DNA of 64,000 nucleotides from Dactylosporangium sp. AC04546 (GTDB lineage Bacteria > Actinomycetota > Actinomycetes > Mycobacteriales > Micromonosporaceae): assembly GCF_022095675.1 (NCBI RefSeq), contig NZ_JAHYSG010000069.1, positions 1-64,000 on the forward strand, given 5' to 3'. Under the pieces are notes generated by a model. The model was not told the DNA's origin. It worked only from the letters and a program-made list of their open reading frames with translations, and did not search any database. A program made the position numbers and the translations under genes. Below are positions 15,824 to 24,554 of this stretch, piece by piece. How positions within the stretch are numbered: position 1 is the first letter of the stretch; each line of letters begins with the position of its first letter.

Positions 15824-16105
15824 TCAGCCGGTGGCGGCGTCGAAGCGGGTGGCCAGGTCCAGGAACTCGTCGCCCCAGCCGCTGGACAACGAGACCTCCT
15901 GGATCGGGCCCGTCGGGGCGTACAGGACCCGCAAACCGGTCGGGGCCGGCGCGCCCGCGCGGACGGCGGCCGTGAAGGCGTCGAGCTCGGCCAGGGCCGA
16001 CGCCGTGTCACCGAAGGACGACCAGGTGAAGTCGTTGCCGGGGCGGGCCAGCAGCGCGCGGGTGTCGGCCAGCACGGTGAGCAGGGCCGCGGGGTCTGCG
16101 CTCAC
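15824..16105 (-). CDS. Hypothetical protein
   Basis: A 93-residue protein with a GTG start that overlaps the upstream stop by four bases, so it is coupled to the peptidoglycan-binding protein. The N-terminal half is helical (ALLTVLADTRALLAR); the second half is beta-rich (GLRVLYAPTGPIQEVSLSSG, then WGDEFLDLATRFD). No signal peptide or metal motif is seen. I do not recognise the family. The ~210 bp between it and the PBP holds no gene I can support. Confidence 0.6.
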   Translation of the reverse strand: MSADPAALLTVLADTRALLARPGNDFTWSSFGDTASALAELDAFTAAVRAGAPAPTGLRVLYAPTGPIQEVSLSSGWGDEFLDLATRFDAATG

Positions 16106-16386
16106 GCCGCCACGCCGAGGGCGCGCAGGTGGCGGGCCTCGCGGGCGTAGCGGGTCAGGGCGTGGACCGTCCGCGGGCCGGCCACGCCGTCCACCGGGAG
16201 GCCGGCGCGGGCCTGGAAGCGGCGCAGGGCCTGGCTCACCTGGGCCTCGAACGCGCCCGGGCGCAGCAGGCCGACCTCGGCCAGCAGTGCGCGCACCTCG
16301 CGCGGGTCGGCGGGCGGGACGGCCTCGTCGGTGGCGTTGACGGTGCCCGCCAGGGCGGCGCCGACGACGCGGAGGATGCGGTTCAT
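16102..16386 (-). CDS. Peptidoglycan-binding domain protein
   Basis: A 94-residue protein consisting mainly of one PG_binding_1-like three-helix domain: REVRALLAEVGLL, then AFEAQVSQALRRFQARAGLP and VDGVAGPRTVHAL, the standard repeat signature. The N-terminus MNRILRVVGAALAGTV is weakly hydrophobic and might be a poor signal peptide. It may bind cell wall, or it could be a cytoplasmic relative. It is the first gene of a two-gene unit with the 93-residue protein. Confidence 0.72.
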   Translation of the reverse strand: MNRILRVVGAALAGTVNATDEAVPPADPREVRALLAEVGLLRPGAFEAQVSQALRRFQARAGLPVDGVAGPRTVHALTRYAREARHLRALGVAA

Positions 16387-16441
16387 GCCTCCCAGTGTGG
16401 GGCGGCCGGGCCCGGCCGGCGTCGGGGGAAATCCTGGGAAC

Positions 16442-17311
16442 CTACCCTGATATCCGGTCGGCCACGGTGACCCGGCCGTTGCGCAGGGAGCGCGCGTGGC
16501 GGGTAGGGGTGCCCAGGGCGCGGGCCGTGGTCAGGTGGTCCTCGTCGGCGGCCACCGTGAAGCCGTGCCCGCTCAGCAGGGCCGCCATCGACGCCGGGGT
16601 CCAGGTCGAGCGCCACGGCTCGCGGGACCAGACGCTGCGGCGGCCCGTCGACGCCACCAGCAGGCGGGCCAGCAGCCGGCCCACGCCGGTCGACACGGCC
16701 GGGACCTGGTAGTTGACGATCAGGCGGGTGCCCGGCGCCGAGCGGTCGGCCACGTCGGCCAGGGTGGCGCGGACCTGGGCCTCGGTGAGGTACGCGATGA
16801 CGCCCTCCCAGATCCAGGTCGTGGGGACGGCCGGGTCGTGGCCCGCCGCCGGCAGCGCCTCGCGCAGGCGGTCGTGGGCGAAGTCGACCGGGACGTACAC
16901 CGGCGGCCGGCCCGACAGCGCCGCGGCGCGCGTGCGCTTGTCGAACTGGGTGTCGGGGCGGTCGACCTCGAAGACCGCGGTGCCGGCGAGCTCCGGCATG
17001 CGCCAGGCCCGCCCGTCCAGGCCGGCGCCCAGGATGACCAGCTGCGGGGCCGGGTGCGCGCGGACCGCGTCGTCGATGGCCACGGTGCGCGGGACGATCA
17101 GCTCGGCGCTCGCCCGCACGGTCTCGTAGTCGACGCGCTCCTTCCACGGGCCGGGCGGGGCCTCGTCGCGGACCTGGCGGACCGGCCCGCGGTCGTCCGG
17201 GTCGAGCAGGGTCATCGCGGTCGGGTCGGCGAAGCGGCCGGGGGCGAGGCGCCCGTCGGCCGCGGCACGGCCCTGGCAGACCATCACGGCGGTACGGCTC
17301 ACGGTTCCCAC
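16442..17311 (-). CDS. SAM-dependent methyltransferase, leucine carboxyl methyltransferase (LCM) type
   Basis: About 289 residues. The SAM-binding site is QLVILGAGLDGRAWRMP, typical of the LCM/TIGR00027 family common in actinomycetes, followed by FEVDRPDTQFDKR (acidic residue contacting SAM ribose). TTWIWEGVIAYLTEAQVRAT is the conserved post-motif segment. The methyl acceptor is unknown. The start is uncertain between GTG 17311 and GTG 17302; no clear Shine-Dalgarno sequence is present. It diverges from the TPR gene across 47 bp. Confidence 0.85.
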   Translation of the reverse strand: MGTVSRTAVMVCQGRAAADGRLAPGRFADPTAMTLLDPDDRGPVRQVRDEAPPGPWKERVDYETVRASAELIVPRTVAIDDAVRAHPAPQLVILGAGLDGRAWRMPELAGTAVFEVDRPDTQFDKRTRAAALSGRPPVYVPVDFAHDRLREALPAAGHDPAVPTTWIWEGVIAYLTEAQVRATLADVADRSAPGTRLIVNYQVPAVSTGVGRLLARLLVASTGRRSVWSREPWRSTWTPASMAALLSGHGFTVAADEDHLTTARALGTPTRHARSLRNGRVTVADRISG

Positions 17312-17358
17312 GCTAACGCGTACTGTTGCGGGCCGGGCGGTTGCGAGATCATGTACGC

Positions 17359-18312
17359 ATGTCGCTGGCGAAGGTGATGGCGCACTGCGGCGGGTCGCCG
17401 GCCGAGGCGCTGCGGTACCTCGCGGCGGCCGTCGCGCAGGCCCCGCACGACCCGGAGCCGTATGCGCAGATCGCCGAGCTGCGCGAGCAGCACCCGGCCG
17501 AGATCGCCCGGCTGGTGGCCCGGCCGGACACGCTGCCGACCCTGCTCGCCGACGCCTACCTGCTCTACCTCGACGGCGACATGGACCGCGCCGCGCTCGC
17601 GATGGGCGCCCTGACCGGGCAGAGCCCGTACGTGGCCTGGGCCGGTGCGCCGTGGTTCGGCAGCGGCCGGTTCCTCGGTACCGTGGGAGCCCCGGCCCTC
17701 GCCGACGCCACGATGTGCCTGCTCGACTTCGGCCACGAGCTCGACAGCGACGACATGCGCGAGCGGCTGGCGCCGTGGTTCGCCGCGATCGACGCGGTGA
17801 CGGCGCGCGAGCCGCTGCCGGAGGCGATGGCCCGGATGGCGGTCCTGCTGCGCGAGTGCGGGCTGCCCGGCGAGTCGCTCGCGCTGTGCGACCGGGCCGA
17901 CGCGGCCGGTCGCGTGGTGCTGACCGAGGTGGTGCGGGCCGGCACCCACCGGGCCCGCGGCGACCGGCGGGCGGCCGCCGCCGCGTTCGAGCGGGCGCTC
18001 ACGCTCGACCCGGGCAACTGGTCGGTACTGCTGGAGCTGGCCAACCTGGCCGCCGAGGAGGACGACTTCGCCGCGGCGGCCGGGTTCGCGGGCCGCGGGG
18101 AGGCGCTCGCCCCGCCGGCGGAGGTGACGGTGCGCGCGGCCGCGGCGGCGTACCGGGCCCGGTCGACCGGCTCGGTCGCCGACCTCGACGCGTTCGTGGA
18201 GCTGGCGCCGCTGATGCCGAATCCGCGCTACCGCACGGTGCTGGCGGCGCGCGCCGCCGGCGGCGAGGGCCTGCCGCCCGACCGCGCCGCCGCGGCCAGA
18301 GCGGTCGGTTAG
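17359..18312 (+). CDS. Tetratricopeptide-repeat protein
   Basis: A 317-residue soluble protein made of helical TPR-like repeats: SPAEALRYLAAAVAQAPHDP near the N-terminus, and later AAAAAFERALTLDPGNWSVL and an AAEEDDFAAAAGFAGRG unit. It carries no other domain and probably serves as a protein-interaction scaffold. The ATG at 17359 is chosen over an upstream in-frame start that would lie too close to the divergent methyltransferase. The 3' end nearly touches the convergent DUF1152 gene. Confidence 0.72.
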   Translation: MSLAKVMAHCGGSPAEALRYLAAAVAQAPHDPEPYAQIAELREQHPAEIARLVARPDTLPTLLADAYLLYLDGDMDRAALAMGALTGQSPYVAWAGAPWFGSGRFLGTVGAPALADATMCLLDFGHELDSDDMRERLAPWFAAIDAVTAREPLPEAMARMAVLLRECGLPGESLALCDRADAAGRVVLTEVVRAGTHRARGDRRAAAAAFERALTLDPGNWSVLLELANLAAEEDDFAAAAGFAGRGEALAPPAEVTVRAAAAAYRARSTGSVADLDAFVELAPLMPNPRYRTVLAARAAGGEGLPPDRAAAARAVG

Positions 18313-18315
18313 CGG

Positions 18316-19263
18316 TCAGTGCGGGTAGGCCCGGCGCGGGCGGGGCGTGACCGTGTCGCGGAAGCGGTCGATGCGGTGGCTGACGTCGAGCAGGTCGTCG
18401 GTGTCGCGGATCGCGTCGAGGTACAGGTGCCGCGCGGCCAGGCCGGCGAGGTCGAAGGTGAAGTACATCGTCATCAGGGGATTGACGAACAGCGACATCC
18501 CCGGCGTGCGGCCGGCCAGCTCCACGTCACCGGCCGCGCCGGTCAGGGCCGCCGCGATCTGGCCGTTGACCAGGCTCGGGCGGGCCGGGGTGGCGGCCTG
18601 GGCGTCGGCGACGGCGGCGCGGTAGCGGGCGGCGACGGTGCTCTGCGACGGCACGGTGAAGGCGCCCAGGAACGCGCCGGCGCGGTCGAGGGCCGCGATG
18701 TTCTCCAGCACCTGCACGTGGTTGACGCCGTGGTACGCGTCGATGCCGAACCCGATCGACGCGACCAGTCGGGCCGGCACCGGGGTGCCGGCGACGGCGG
18801 CCAGGCTGGTGGCGTCCTCGACCGGCGTGCCGAGGGCCGCCTCGTCGCCGCGCAGCAGCAGGTCGGTGCCGCCGTCGACCAGGATGATCGCGTCGAGGCC
18901 GAGCCGCCTGGCGAGGCGGCGGTACGCCGAGCGCAGCGGCCGCACGCCCGTGCGCGGGAACGCGTACACCGTGTCGGGGAGCCGGTGCCGGGCCAGCCAG
19001 CGGGCCAGGGTGCGCTCCGGGAAGTAGTCGTCCGGGCCGCCGGTCGCCGCGGTGACGGCGGCGATGCCCGGCTCGATCCACACGTCCCTGTCCAGGCCGT
19101 GGAGGTGGACGATCGAGAGGCTCGCCAGGTGCACGGTGCGGCCGGCATCCATCAGCGCGAACGCCAGCGGCAGGCCGGCGTACACGTCGAAGCCGCCGCC
19201 GGCGCCGGCGACGAGCACGCGGCGGGCGTCGCGGAGGGCGTCGAAGAACGGCTGCGGCCACAC
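18316..19263 (-). CDS. DUF1152 family protein
   Basis: A 315-residue protein with the DUF1152 N-terminal nucleotide-like loop VLVAGAGGGFDVYAGLPLAF and the conserved AIILVDGGTDLLLRGDEAAL. Also conserved are ASIGFGIDAYHGVNHVQVLE and the C-terminal MTMYFTFDLAGLA. The family has no established biochemical role; the Gly-rich loop and acidic strand suggest nucleotide or sugar-phosphate binding (inference). It starts with GTG and lies 13 bases downstream of the TPR gene on the same strand. Confidence 0.85.
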   Translation of the reverse strand: MWPQPFFDALRDARRVLVAGAGGGFDVYAGLPLAFALMDAGRTVHLASLSIVHLHGLDRDVWIEPGIAAVTAATGGPDDYFPERTLARWLARHRLPDTVYAFPRTGVRPLRSAYRRLARRLGLDAIILVDGGTDLLLRGDEAALGTPVEDATSLAAVAGTPVPARLVASIGFGIDAYHGVNHVQVLENIAALDRAGAFLGAFTVPSQSTVAARYRAAVADAQAATPARPSLVNGQIAAALTGAAGDVELAGRTPGMSLFVNPLMTMYFTFDLAGLAARHLYLDAIRDTDDLLDVSHRIDRFRDTVTPRPRRAYPH

Positions 19264-19276
19264 GACGACGAGTGTC

Positions 19277-20212
19277 TCAGCCCTCCGCGAGGGTGGTGTG
19301 GGTGGCCGAGCGCTCCAGGGTCGACGGGTGGTCGGGGCCGAGGCTCTCCGCCGTCGCCGCGACGAGCCCGGCGCTCAGGTCCCGGGCCGCGGGCAGGTCA
19401 CCGCGGCGCTTGAGGATCTCGACCAGGCACTCCTGGACCCGCAGGGTGTCCGGGTCGGCGGGGCCGCGGGTGCGGCGGTACGTGTCGAGGAGGCCGGACA
19501 GCCGGTCGTAGGCGCCGTCGAGGTCGCCCTGGGCGCCCTGGGTCGTGGCCAGGTTGACCGCGGCGTCCAGGGTGATCGGATGCGTGGTGCCGAGGGTCCG
19601 GCGGGCCGTCTCGTACGCCTCCAGGTGCAGCCGGGCCGCCCGGTCGAGGTCGCCCTGGGCGGCGACCATGGCGCCGAGCGAGTCGGTGGCCACGACGGTC
19701 GCCGGGTCGTCGGCGCCCCGGGCCGCGGGCGACGCCGCCACGACCCGTTCGAGCAGCTCGATGGCGGCGTCGAGCTCGCCCAGGTGGTACAGGCAGATCG
19801 CCAGGTTGCTCATCGAGGTGAGCGTCTCCGGGTGCCGCGGCCCGCGGGCCCGGCGGCAGGCGTCGAGCTCCCGCTCGTGCAGCGACCGGGCCGCCTCGAG
19901 GTCGCCGGCGGCCTGGCAGGCGAGCGCGAGGTTGTTGACGGCCATGAGGGTGAGCGGGTGCTCCTCGCCGAGGACCCGCCCGGCGAGCTCGGTGACGCGC
20001 TCGCCGAGCTCGCGGGCGCCGTCGATGTCGCCGAGGCGGCGCCGGACGTCGACCAGGTTGCTGCGCAGCGCGATGGCCTGCGGGTTGTCCTCGCCGGCGA
20101 CGGCGATCGCCCGCTCCAGCTCGCGCTGCGCGGCTTCCAGGTCGCCGCTGCCGACGTACCTCCTGGCACGGACCCCGATCCGGTGTGCGCGGACGACCGC
20201 GAGCAGACCCAT
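19277..20212 (-). CDS. Kinesin-light-chain-like TPR protein
   Basis: A 311-residue protein of tandem TPR_12-type repeats, each about 42 residues with the pattern GDLEAARSLHERELDACRRA, GPRHPETLTSMSNLAICLYH. At least five repeats are visible. Similar units form the C-terminal half of AfsR- and NB-ARC-type regulators, but no ATPase or DNA-binding domain is attached here. It probably mediates protein interactions. It may be co-transcribed with the DUF1152 gene. Confidence 0.78.
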   Translation of the reverse strand: MGLLAVVRAHRIGVRARRYVGSGDLEAAQRELERAIAVAGEDNPQAIALRSNLVDVRRRLGDIDGARELGERVTELAGRVLGEEHPLTLMAVNNLALACQAAGDLEAARSLHERELDACRRARGPRHPETLTSMSNLAICLYHLGELDAAIELLERVVAASPAARGADDPATVVATDSLGAMVAAQGDLDRAARLHLEAYETARRTLGTTHPITLDAAVNLATTQGAQGDLDGAYDRLSGLLDTYRRTRGPADPDTLRVQECLVEILKRRGDLPAARDLSAGLVAATAESLGPDHPSTLERSATHTTLAEG

Positions 20213-20328
20213 AGACGCTCATTGAAGGGTATCCGGGCGGCCGCCCGCAACCCCGGTTCCGCCGAGGTGCCGCGGGTTGCGCGACGGGCCGTGCGGCGTG
20301 ACGTTCGCGGCAGTGCGAGGATGGCTGC

Positions 20329-20736
20329 GTGAATGACGGGGATCGCGCGGTGGCGCTGCGGGCGCAGCTGGCGCAGCTGCACCAGTCGCTGCTCGACCGG
20401 GTCGACGAGCTGCGCGAGGGGCGGCCGCTGCTCGCCCACTGCCTGGCGTTCTGCGCGGCGCTGACCCGCCACCACCGGGCCGAGGACGAGGGGCTGTTCG
20501 CCGAGCTGGTCCGCGTCCGGCCCGGCCTGGCGCCCGCCGTCGCCAAGCTCATGGAGGACCACCAGCTCATCGCGATGCTCCTGGCCAGGGTGGAGGCGGC
20601 CACCGACCCGGACGCGGCGGCCCGCGAGCTCGACGGGCTGGCCGCCATCATGCAGTCCCACTTCGCCTTCGAGGAGCGCGCCCTGCGCGAGGCCCTCGAC
20701 GATCCCGCCCTCTCGCAGCGCAAGGAGCTGATGTGA
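20329..20736 (+). CDS. Hemerythrin HHE-domain protein
   Basis: A 135-residue four-helix protein with metal-ligand positions HHRAEDEGLF, MEDHQLI and MQSHFAFEERAL, fitting a diiron hemerythrin cation-binding domain. It may bind oxygen or sense redox state; the DinB protein immediately downstream has a similar metal-binding helical bundle and overlaps by four bases. The start is GTG. No partner regulator is visible. Confidence 0.85.
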   Translation: MNDGDRAVALRAQLAQLHQSLLDRVDELREGRPLLAHCLAFCAALTRHHRAEDEGLFAELVRVRPGLAPAVAKLMEDHQLIAMLLARVEAATDPDAAARELDGLAAIMQSHFAFEERALREALDDPALSQRKELM

Positions 20737-21293
20737 AGGAAACGCTGCTGATGTACCTGCGGGAGCAGCGCAACGCGGTGCTGTGGAAGGTCGACGGGCT
20801 CCCCGAGCGTGAGCTGCGGATGCCCCGCACCCCCACCGGCACCAACCTGCTCGGGGTCGTGAAGCACCTGGCCGGGGTCGAGGTCGAGTACTTCGGCGCC
20901 TGCCTGGGCCGCGAGTGGCCCGACCCGTGGTGGGACGACGCGACGCCGGACGAGCCCAACGCCGACATGTGGGCGACCGCGGACGAGACGCCGGAGCAGA
21001 TCATCCAGCGGTACCGCGGCGTCATCGCGTGGGCGGACGAGGGCATCGCCGGCCTGGAGCTCGACGCCCCGGCCCGGGTGCCGTGGTGGCGCGAGCCGGA
21101 GACGACGCTGCACCGGCTGCTGGTCCACATGACCGCCGAGACCGCCCGGCACGCCGGCCACCTCGACATCCTCCGCGAGCAGGCCGACGGCCAGCGCGGG
21201 CTGCTCACGCAGATCCCGAACCTGCCCGACGTCGACGAGGACTGGTGGCGCGCCTACGTCGAGCGCCTCCGGGCCGTCGCCGAGCGCAGCTGA
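20733..21293 (+). CDS. DinB-family (DUF664-type) metal-dependent protein
   Basis: A 186-residue protein with the DinB/YfiT four-helix bundle. His ligands are in VVKHLAGVEVEYFG and in TARHAGHLDILRE, with HRLLVHMTAE between. The family includes thiol-transferases for mycothiol and bacillithiol, so a mycothiol-dependent function is possible in an actinomycete, but no substrate can be assigned. The GTG overlaps the hemerythrin stop, so the pair is coupled. Confidence 0.85.
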   Translation: MKETLLMYLREQRNAVLWKVDGLPERELRMPRTPTGTNLLGVVKHLAGVEVEYFGACLGREWPDPWWDDATPDEPNADMWATADETPEQIIQRYRGVIAWADEGIAGLELDAPARVPWWREPETTLHRLLVHMTAETARHAGHLDILREQADGQRGLLTQIPNLPDVDEDWWRAYVERLRAVAERS

Positions 21294-21310
21294 CGGCTGA
21301 CCGCTGGTTG

Positions 21311-23449
21311 CTAGGGCCGGGCCCGGTCGGCGGCGGGCAGGTCGTCGTGCCGGGGCGGGCGGAACGCGCCGGCGGCACCCCAGGCCATCTCGATCTTGTC
21401 GCGCAGCGTCTGGTCGAAGGTGAAGACCAGGTACAGCAGCGCCCAGGCGAGCGCCACCACCTTCGCCCACGACAGGATCTCCTTGTCCAGGTGCAGCACC
21501 GGCTGCGCGGCGAACACGGCCGCCAGTGGCAGGGCCGCGAACAGCACCGACCGGGCCACCCGCAGTGCGGTGGCACGACGGCCGGGCGCCGGGGCGGGCG
21601 GCGCCGCCGGCGGTGCCGCCCGGACCAGGTCGGCGAGGTTGCCGGTGGCCAGCGCGACGATCTCCCGGCGCAGCGTGCGGGCCAGCATGCTCCACGTGCC
21701 GCCGGCCGGGACCAGCACCTGCCGCTGCAGCCGGCGCAGCCCGGCGGCGGCGCCCGCGGCGCGGTCGGCGGCCCAGGTCGCCGTCGCGGTGCCGCGCAGG
21801 CCGAAGCCGGCCAGGAAGCCGCCCTCGACGCGGGTCGCCGCCCGCTCCAGCGACAGGATCCAGGACCGCCGGCGGGCGAGGTCGGCCCGCGCGGCCGGCT
21901 CGGCGACGCCGTGCAGGACGTCGAGCAGCTCGTCGATGATCTCTTCGCGGGGGTTGTACCGCCACAGGCGCGAGTCCCGGTACGCGCCGGCCAGCCGGAC
22001 CGGGCCGACGATCGCCGTGCGCAGCAGCGCCAGCCCGACGAGCGTGAGCAGCGCGGCGCCGCCGAAGCGCGGCCAGGCCCCGCCCGCCCGCCAGGCGAGC
22101 AGGCCGGCGGCGCCGACGACCAGGCAGGCGGGGACCGCGCGGACGAGCATCGCGGCCACGCCGGCACCGGTGATGAGCCGCCGGAACGGCTGGCGCCAGA
22201 CCAGCACGACGACGGCGGCGGTCGCGGCGCCGAGGCCGGCGGCCGGCACCCAGCCGGTGGAGAACAGCGCGCGGGCCACAGCGGTGAGCGTCGCGCCCGC
22301 CGCGGCCAGGCCGGTCCAGGTGGTGGCCCGGCCGGCGACGTACTCCCGGCGCCACCACGACGCGACCGACCGCGCCCAGGTCAGGTGGAGCCCTTCGAGC
22401 ACGGCCCGGATCGGCGCCGGGTCGAAGTCCGCCGGCCAGCCCGGCGCGTCGAAGGCTGCGAGCCGCAGGGCCCGCCATTCCCAGTCGGCGACGACCTGCT
22501 CCTCGTGGCGCAGCATCCGCCGGCGGACGAACCACAGCGGGCCGCCGGTGCGCCACCACAGCCGGCGGTGGACGCGACGGTCCCAGCCGTCCAGGGCGCG
22601 CCGGTCGCCGAGGGCCGCCAGCGCCGTGGCCGGCAGGCCCATCCGGGCCCGGATGTCGGCCTCGGCGGAGCGGACCGCCTCGTGGCGCCGGTCGGCCGGC
22701 GGGAGCGCGTCGATGAGGGCGAGGGAGTCGCGGTAGCGCCAATACAGGGCACGCAGCAGCGCGAGGACGGTGGGGAGGTCGTCGGGGTCGGCCCGGTGCG
22801 CGGTCCGCAGCAGGGCGGCCGCGGCGTCGGGCAGCCCCAGCTCCAGCTCGGCGGCCCGGGCCCGGACCGCGACCGGAGTGTCCGGCGACGCTGACGGCCG
22901 GTGCCGGTGGTGCGCGGCGAGGTCGGCCGCGCGGGCCAGCAGTGCGGGCACCGGCGGTACCACGGCCGGAAGAGGGTCGGCGGGCAGCGCGTCGACGATC
23001 GCCTGCTCGGCGCGGCGGCGGCGGGCGCGGCCGAACACGCCGCCGGCGAGCCACAGCCGCAGCCGCTCGGGCCGGCCGAGGTAGCCGCCGTGGTCGAGGG
23101 CGAGGATCGGCAGGCCGCGGGCGCGGAACGCGTCGGTGAGCGGCCAGGGGTCCCGGCCGGCGCCGGCGGGCAGCTTGGCGAGCACGTCGAGGGCGGCCCG
23201 CAGGCGGTGCCGCCGGGCCAGCAGCAGGGCGTAGCCGTGGCAGGCCTCCGCGTCGTCCGGGTCGGCCCGCACGGCCGCGGCCGCGAGCGCGATGGCGAGC
23301 GCCTCGTCGTCCAGGTCGTCGGCGAGGCCGGACAGCTGCCGCAGTACCGCCGCATCCGGCTCCTCGGCATCCGGGTTCCCGGCGGAGGCCAGCAGTGCCT
23401 CCAGCGCGTCCAGCGCGGCGACGTCGTCCACCCCATCAGCATCGGTCAT
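21311..23449 (-). CDS. Large TPR-like protein with membrane spans
   Basis: A 712-residue protein. Residues 1-330 are helical and TPR-like (ADPDDAEACHGYALLLARRH, PDAAAALLRTAHRADPDDLP). Residues about 370-480 hold four or more hydrophobic segments (ATTWTGLAAAGATLTAVARA, AATAAVVVLVWRQ, ACLVVGAAGLLAWR, GGAALLTLVGLALL). Two more lie near the C-terminus (SVLFAALPLAAVFAAQ and VVALAWALLYLVFTF). I recognise no family. It diverges from the NadR-like gene. A scaffold or sensor role at the membrane is inference only. Confidence 0.68.
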   Translation of the reverse strand: MTDADGVDDVAALDALEALLASAGNPDAEEPDAAVLRQLSGLADDLDDEALAIALAAAAVRADPDDAEACHGYALLLARRHRLRAALDVLAKLPAGAGRDPWPLTDAFRARGLPILALDHGGYLGRPERLRLWLAGGVFGRARRRRAEQAIVDALPADPLPAVVPPVPALLARAADLAAHHRHRPSASPDTPVAVRARAAELELGLPDAAAALLRTAHRADPDDLPTVLALLRALYWRYRDSLALIDALPPADRRHEAVRSAEADIRARMGLPATALAALGDRRALDGWDRRVHRRLWWRTGGPLWFVRRRMLRHEEQVVADWEWRALRLAAFDAPGWPADFDPAPIRAVLEGLHLTWARSVASWWRREYVAGRATTWTGLAAAGATLTAVARALFSTGWVPAAGLGAATAAVVVLVWRQPFRRLITGAGVAAMLVRAVPACLVVGAAGLLAWRAGGAWPRFGGAALLTLVGLALLRTAIVGPVRLAGAYRDSRLWRYNPREEIIDELLDVLHGVAEPAARADLARRRSWILSLERAATRVEGGFLAGFGLRGTATATWAADRAAGAAAGLRRLQRQVLVPAGGTWSMLARTLRREIVALATGNLADLVRAAPPAAPPAPAPGRRATALRVARSVLFAALPLAAVFAAQPVLHLDKEILSWAKVVALAWALLYLVFTFDQTLRDKIEMAWGAAGAFRPPRHDDLPAADRARP

Positions 23450-23483
23450 GGTGGCAAGGCGGGCTTATCCTGCCGGGGTGACC

Positions 23484-24554
23484 ATGACGCCGATGGCTCC
23501 GAAGGCGTGGTACGGGTCGAGCTTCGTCTACGACGACGAGCCGTTCACCACAGAGGAGCTCGACGCCGCCGCGGCGCGGGCCCTGCAGTCCCGGCTGGCC
23601 GCCTTCGCCCCGGAGCAGTTCGGGCCGCCGCCGGGGGGCGGCGACACCAGCGCCGTCGTCCTCGGGCGGTTCCTGCCGGTGCACGACGGCCACCGGTACC
23701 TCATCGAGATCGCCCAGGCCCACGCGCCGAACGTCTGGGTCTTCGTGCGCAAGAGCGCGGACGACCCGGTGCCGTGGGAGGTCCGGCGGGACTGGCTGAC
23801 CGAGCTGTTCCCCACCGTGTCCGTCGCGGGGCTCGAGGCCGGCACGTCGTGGGCCGAACGCATCCTCGCCCACGTGCGGCCCGACTACCTGGTCGCCGGC
23901 GAGTCCTACGACCACGGCTTCCGGCAGCTGCTCGGGGCCCAGATGATCATCGTCAACCGGTCCGCGATCCCGGTGTCCGGCACGCAGGTGCGGGCCGACC
24001 CGTGGGGCTCGGAGCGGTACCTGCCGCCGCCGGTGCGGGCCTGGTACACGAAGCGGGTCCGCATCGTCGGCGCCGAGTCCACCGGCAAGACGACCCTCGC
24101 CAAGCGGCTCGCCGAGCACTACGGGACGGTGTGGGTCCCGGAGGCCGCCCGCGACCTCGGCGGCTCCAGCACCCTGTCGGCCGACCTGGTGTCCCGGGTC
24201 GCGCACATGCAGCGCACCAGCGAGGAGCGGCTGGCGCGGCGGGCCAGCCGCGCGCTGTTCTGCGACACCGGCCTGCTCGCGCTGCGGCTGTGGAGCGAGC
24301 GGCTGTACCAGGCGTCCCCGCAGTGGCTGCAAGAGGCCGCCGAGCGGGAGACCGCCGACCTGTACCTGCTCGCCGCCCACGACCTGCCGTTCACCGGGCA
24401 CTTCAGCAACGACCGCCCGGCGGAGCGGGCCGAGTTCGCCGCCGCGTGGAAGCGCGAGCTGCACCGCCTCGGCCACCGGTACGTCCTGCTCCTCGGCGAC
24501 CACGACGAGCGCTTCGCCGCCGCCGTCGAGGCGGTGGACGCTGTACTGGGATAG
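23484..24554 (+). CDS. NadR-like NMN adenylyltransferase / ribosylnicotinamide kinase
   Basis: A 356-residue bifunctional NAD-salvage enzyme. The adenylyltransferase domain (residues about 50-185) has GRFLPVHDGHRYLIE, containing the nucleotidyltransferase HxGH-type motif as HDGH, and PVSGTQVRADP in place of ISxTxxR. The second domain (about 190-356) opens with the P-loop IVGAESTGKTTLAKRLAEHY, as in NadR and RibR kinases. The N-terminal helix-turn-helix of enterobacterial NadR is absent. ATG 23484 follows a GGGGTG sequence. The stop falls inside the start region of the P450. Confidence 0.85.
   Translation: MTPMAPKAWYGSSFVYDDEPFTTEELDAAAARALQSRLAAFAPEQFGPPPGGGDTSAVVLGRFLPVHDGHRYLIEIAQAHAPNVWVFVRKSADDPVPWEVRRDWLTELFPTVSVAGLEAGTSWAERILAHVRPDYLVAGESYDHGFRQLLGAQMIIVNRSAIPVSGTQVRADPWGSERYLPPPVRAWYTKRVRIVGAESTGKTTLAKRLAEHYGTVWVPEAARDLGGSSTLSADLVSRVAHMQRTSEERLARRASRALFCDTGLLALRLWSERLYQASPQWLQEAAERETADLYLLAAHDLPFTGHFSNDRPAERAEFAAAWKRELHRLGHRYVLLLGDHDERFAAAVEAVDAVLG

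Noticed and set aside
19398..23054. Very long minus-strand open frame (over 1200 codons) crossing several genes
   Set aside because: It is Arg/Pro/Ala-rich and overlaps two hemerythrin/DinB genes and other frames with clear family motifs. It is a high-GC shadow frame.
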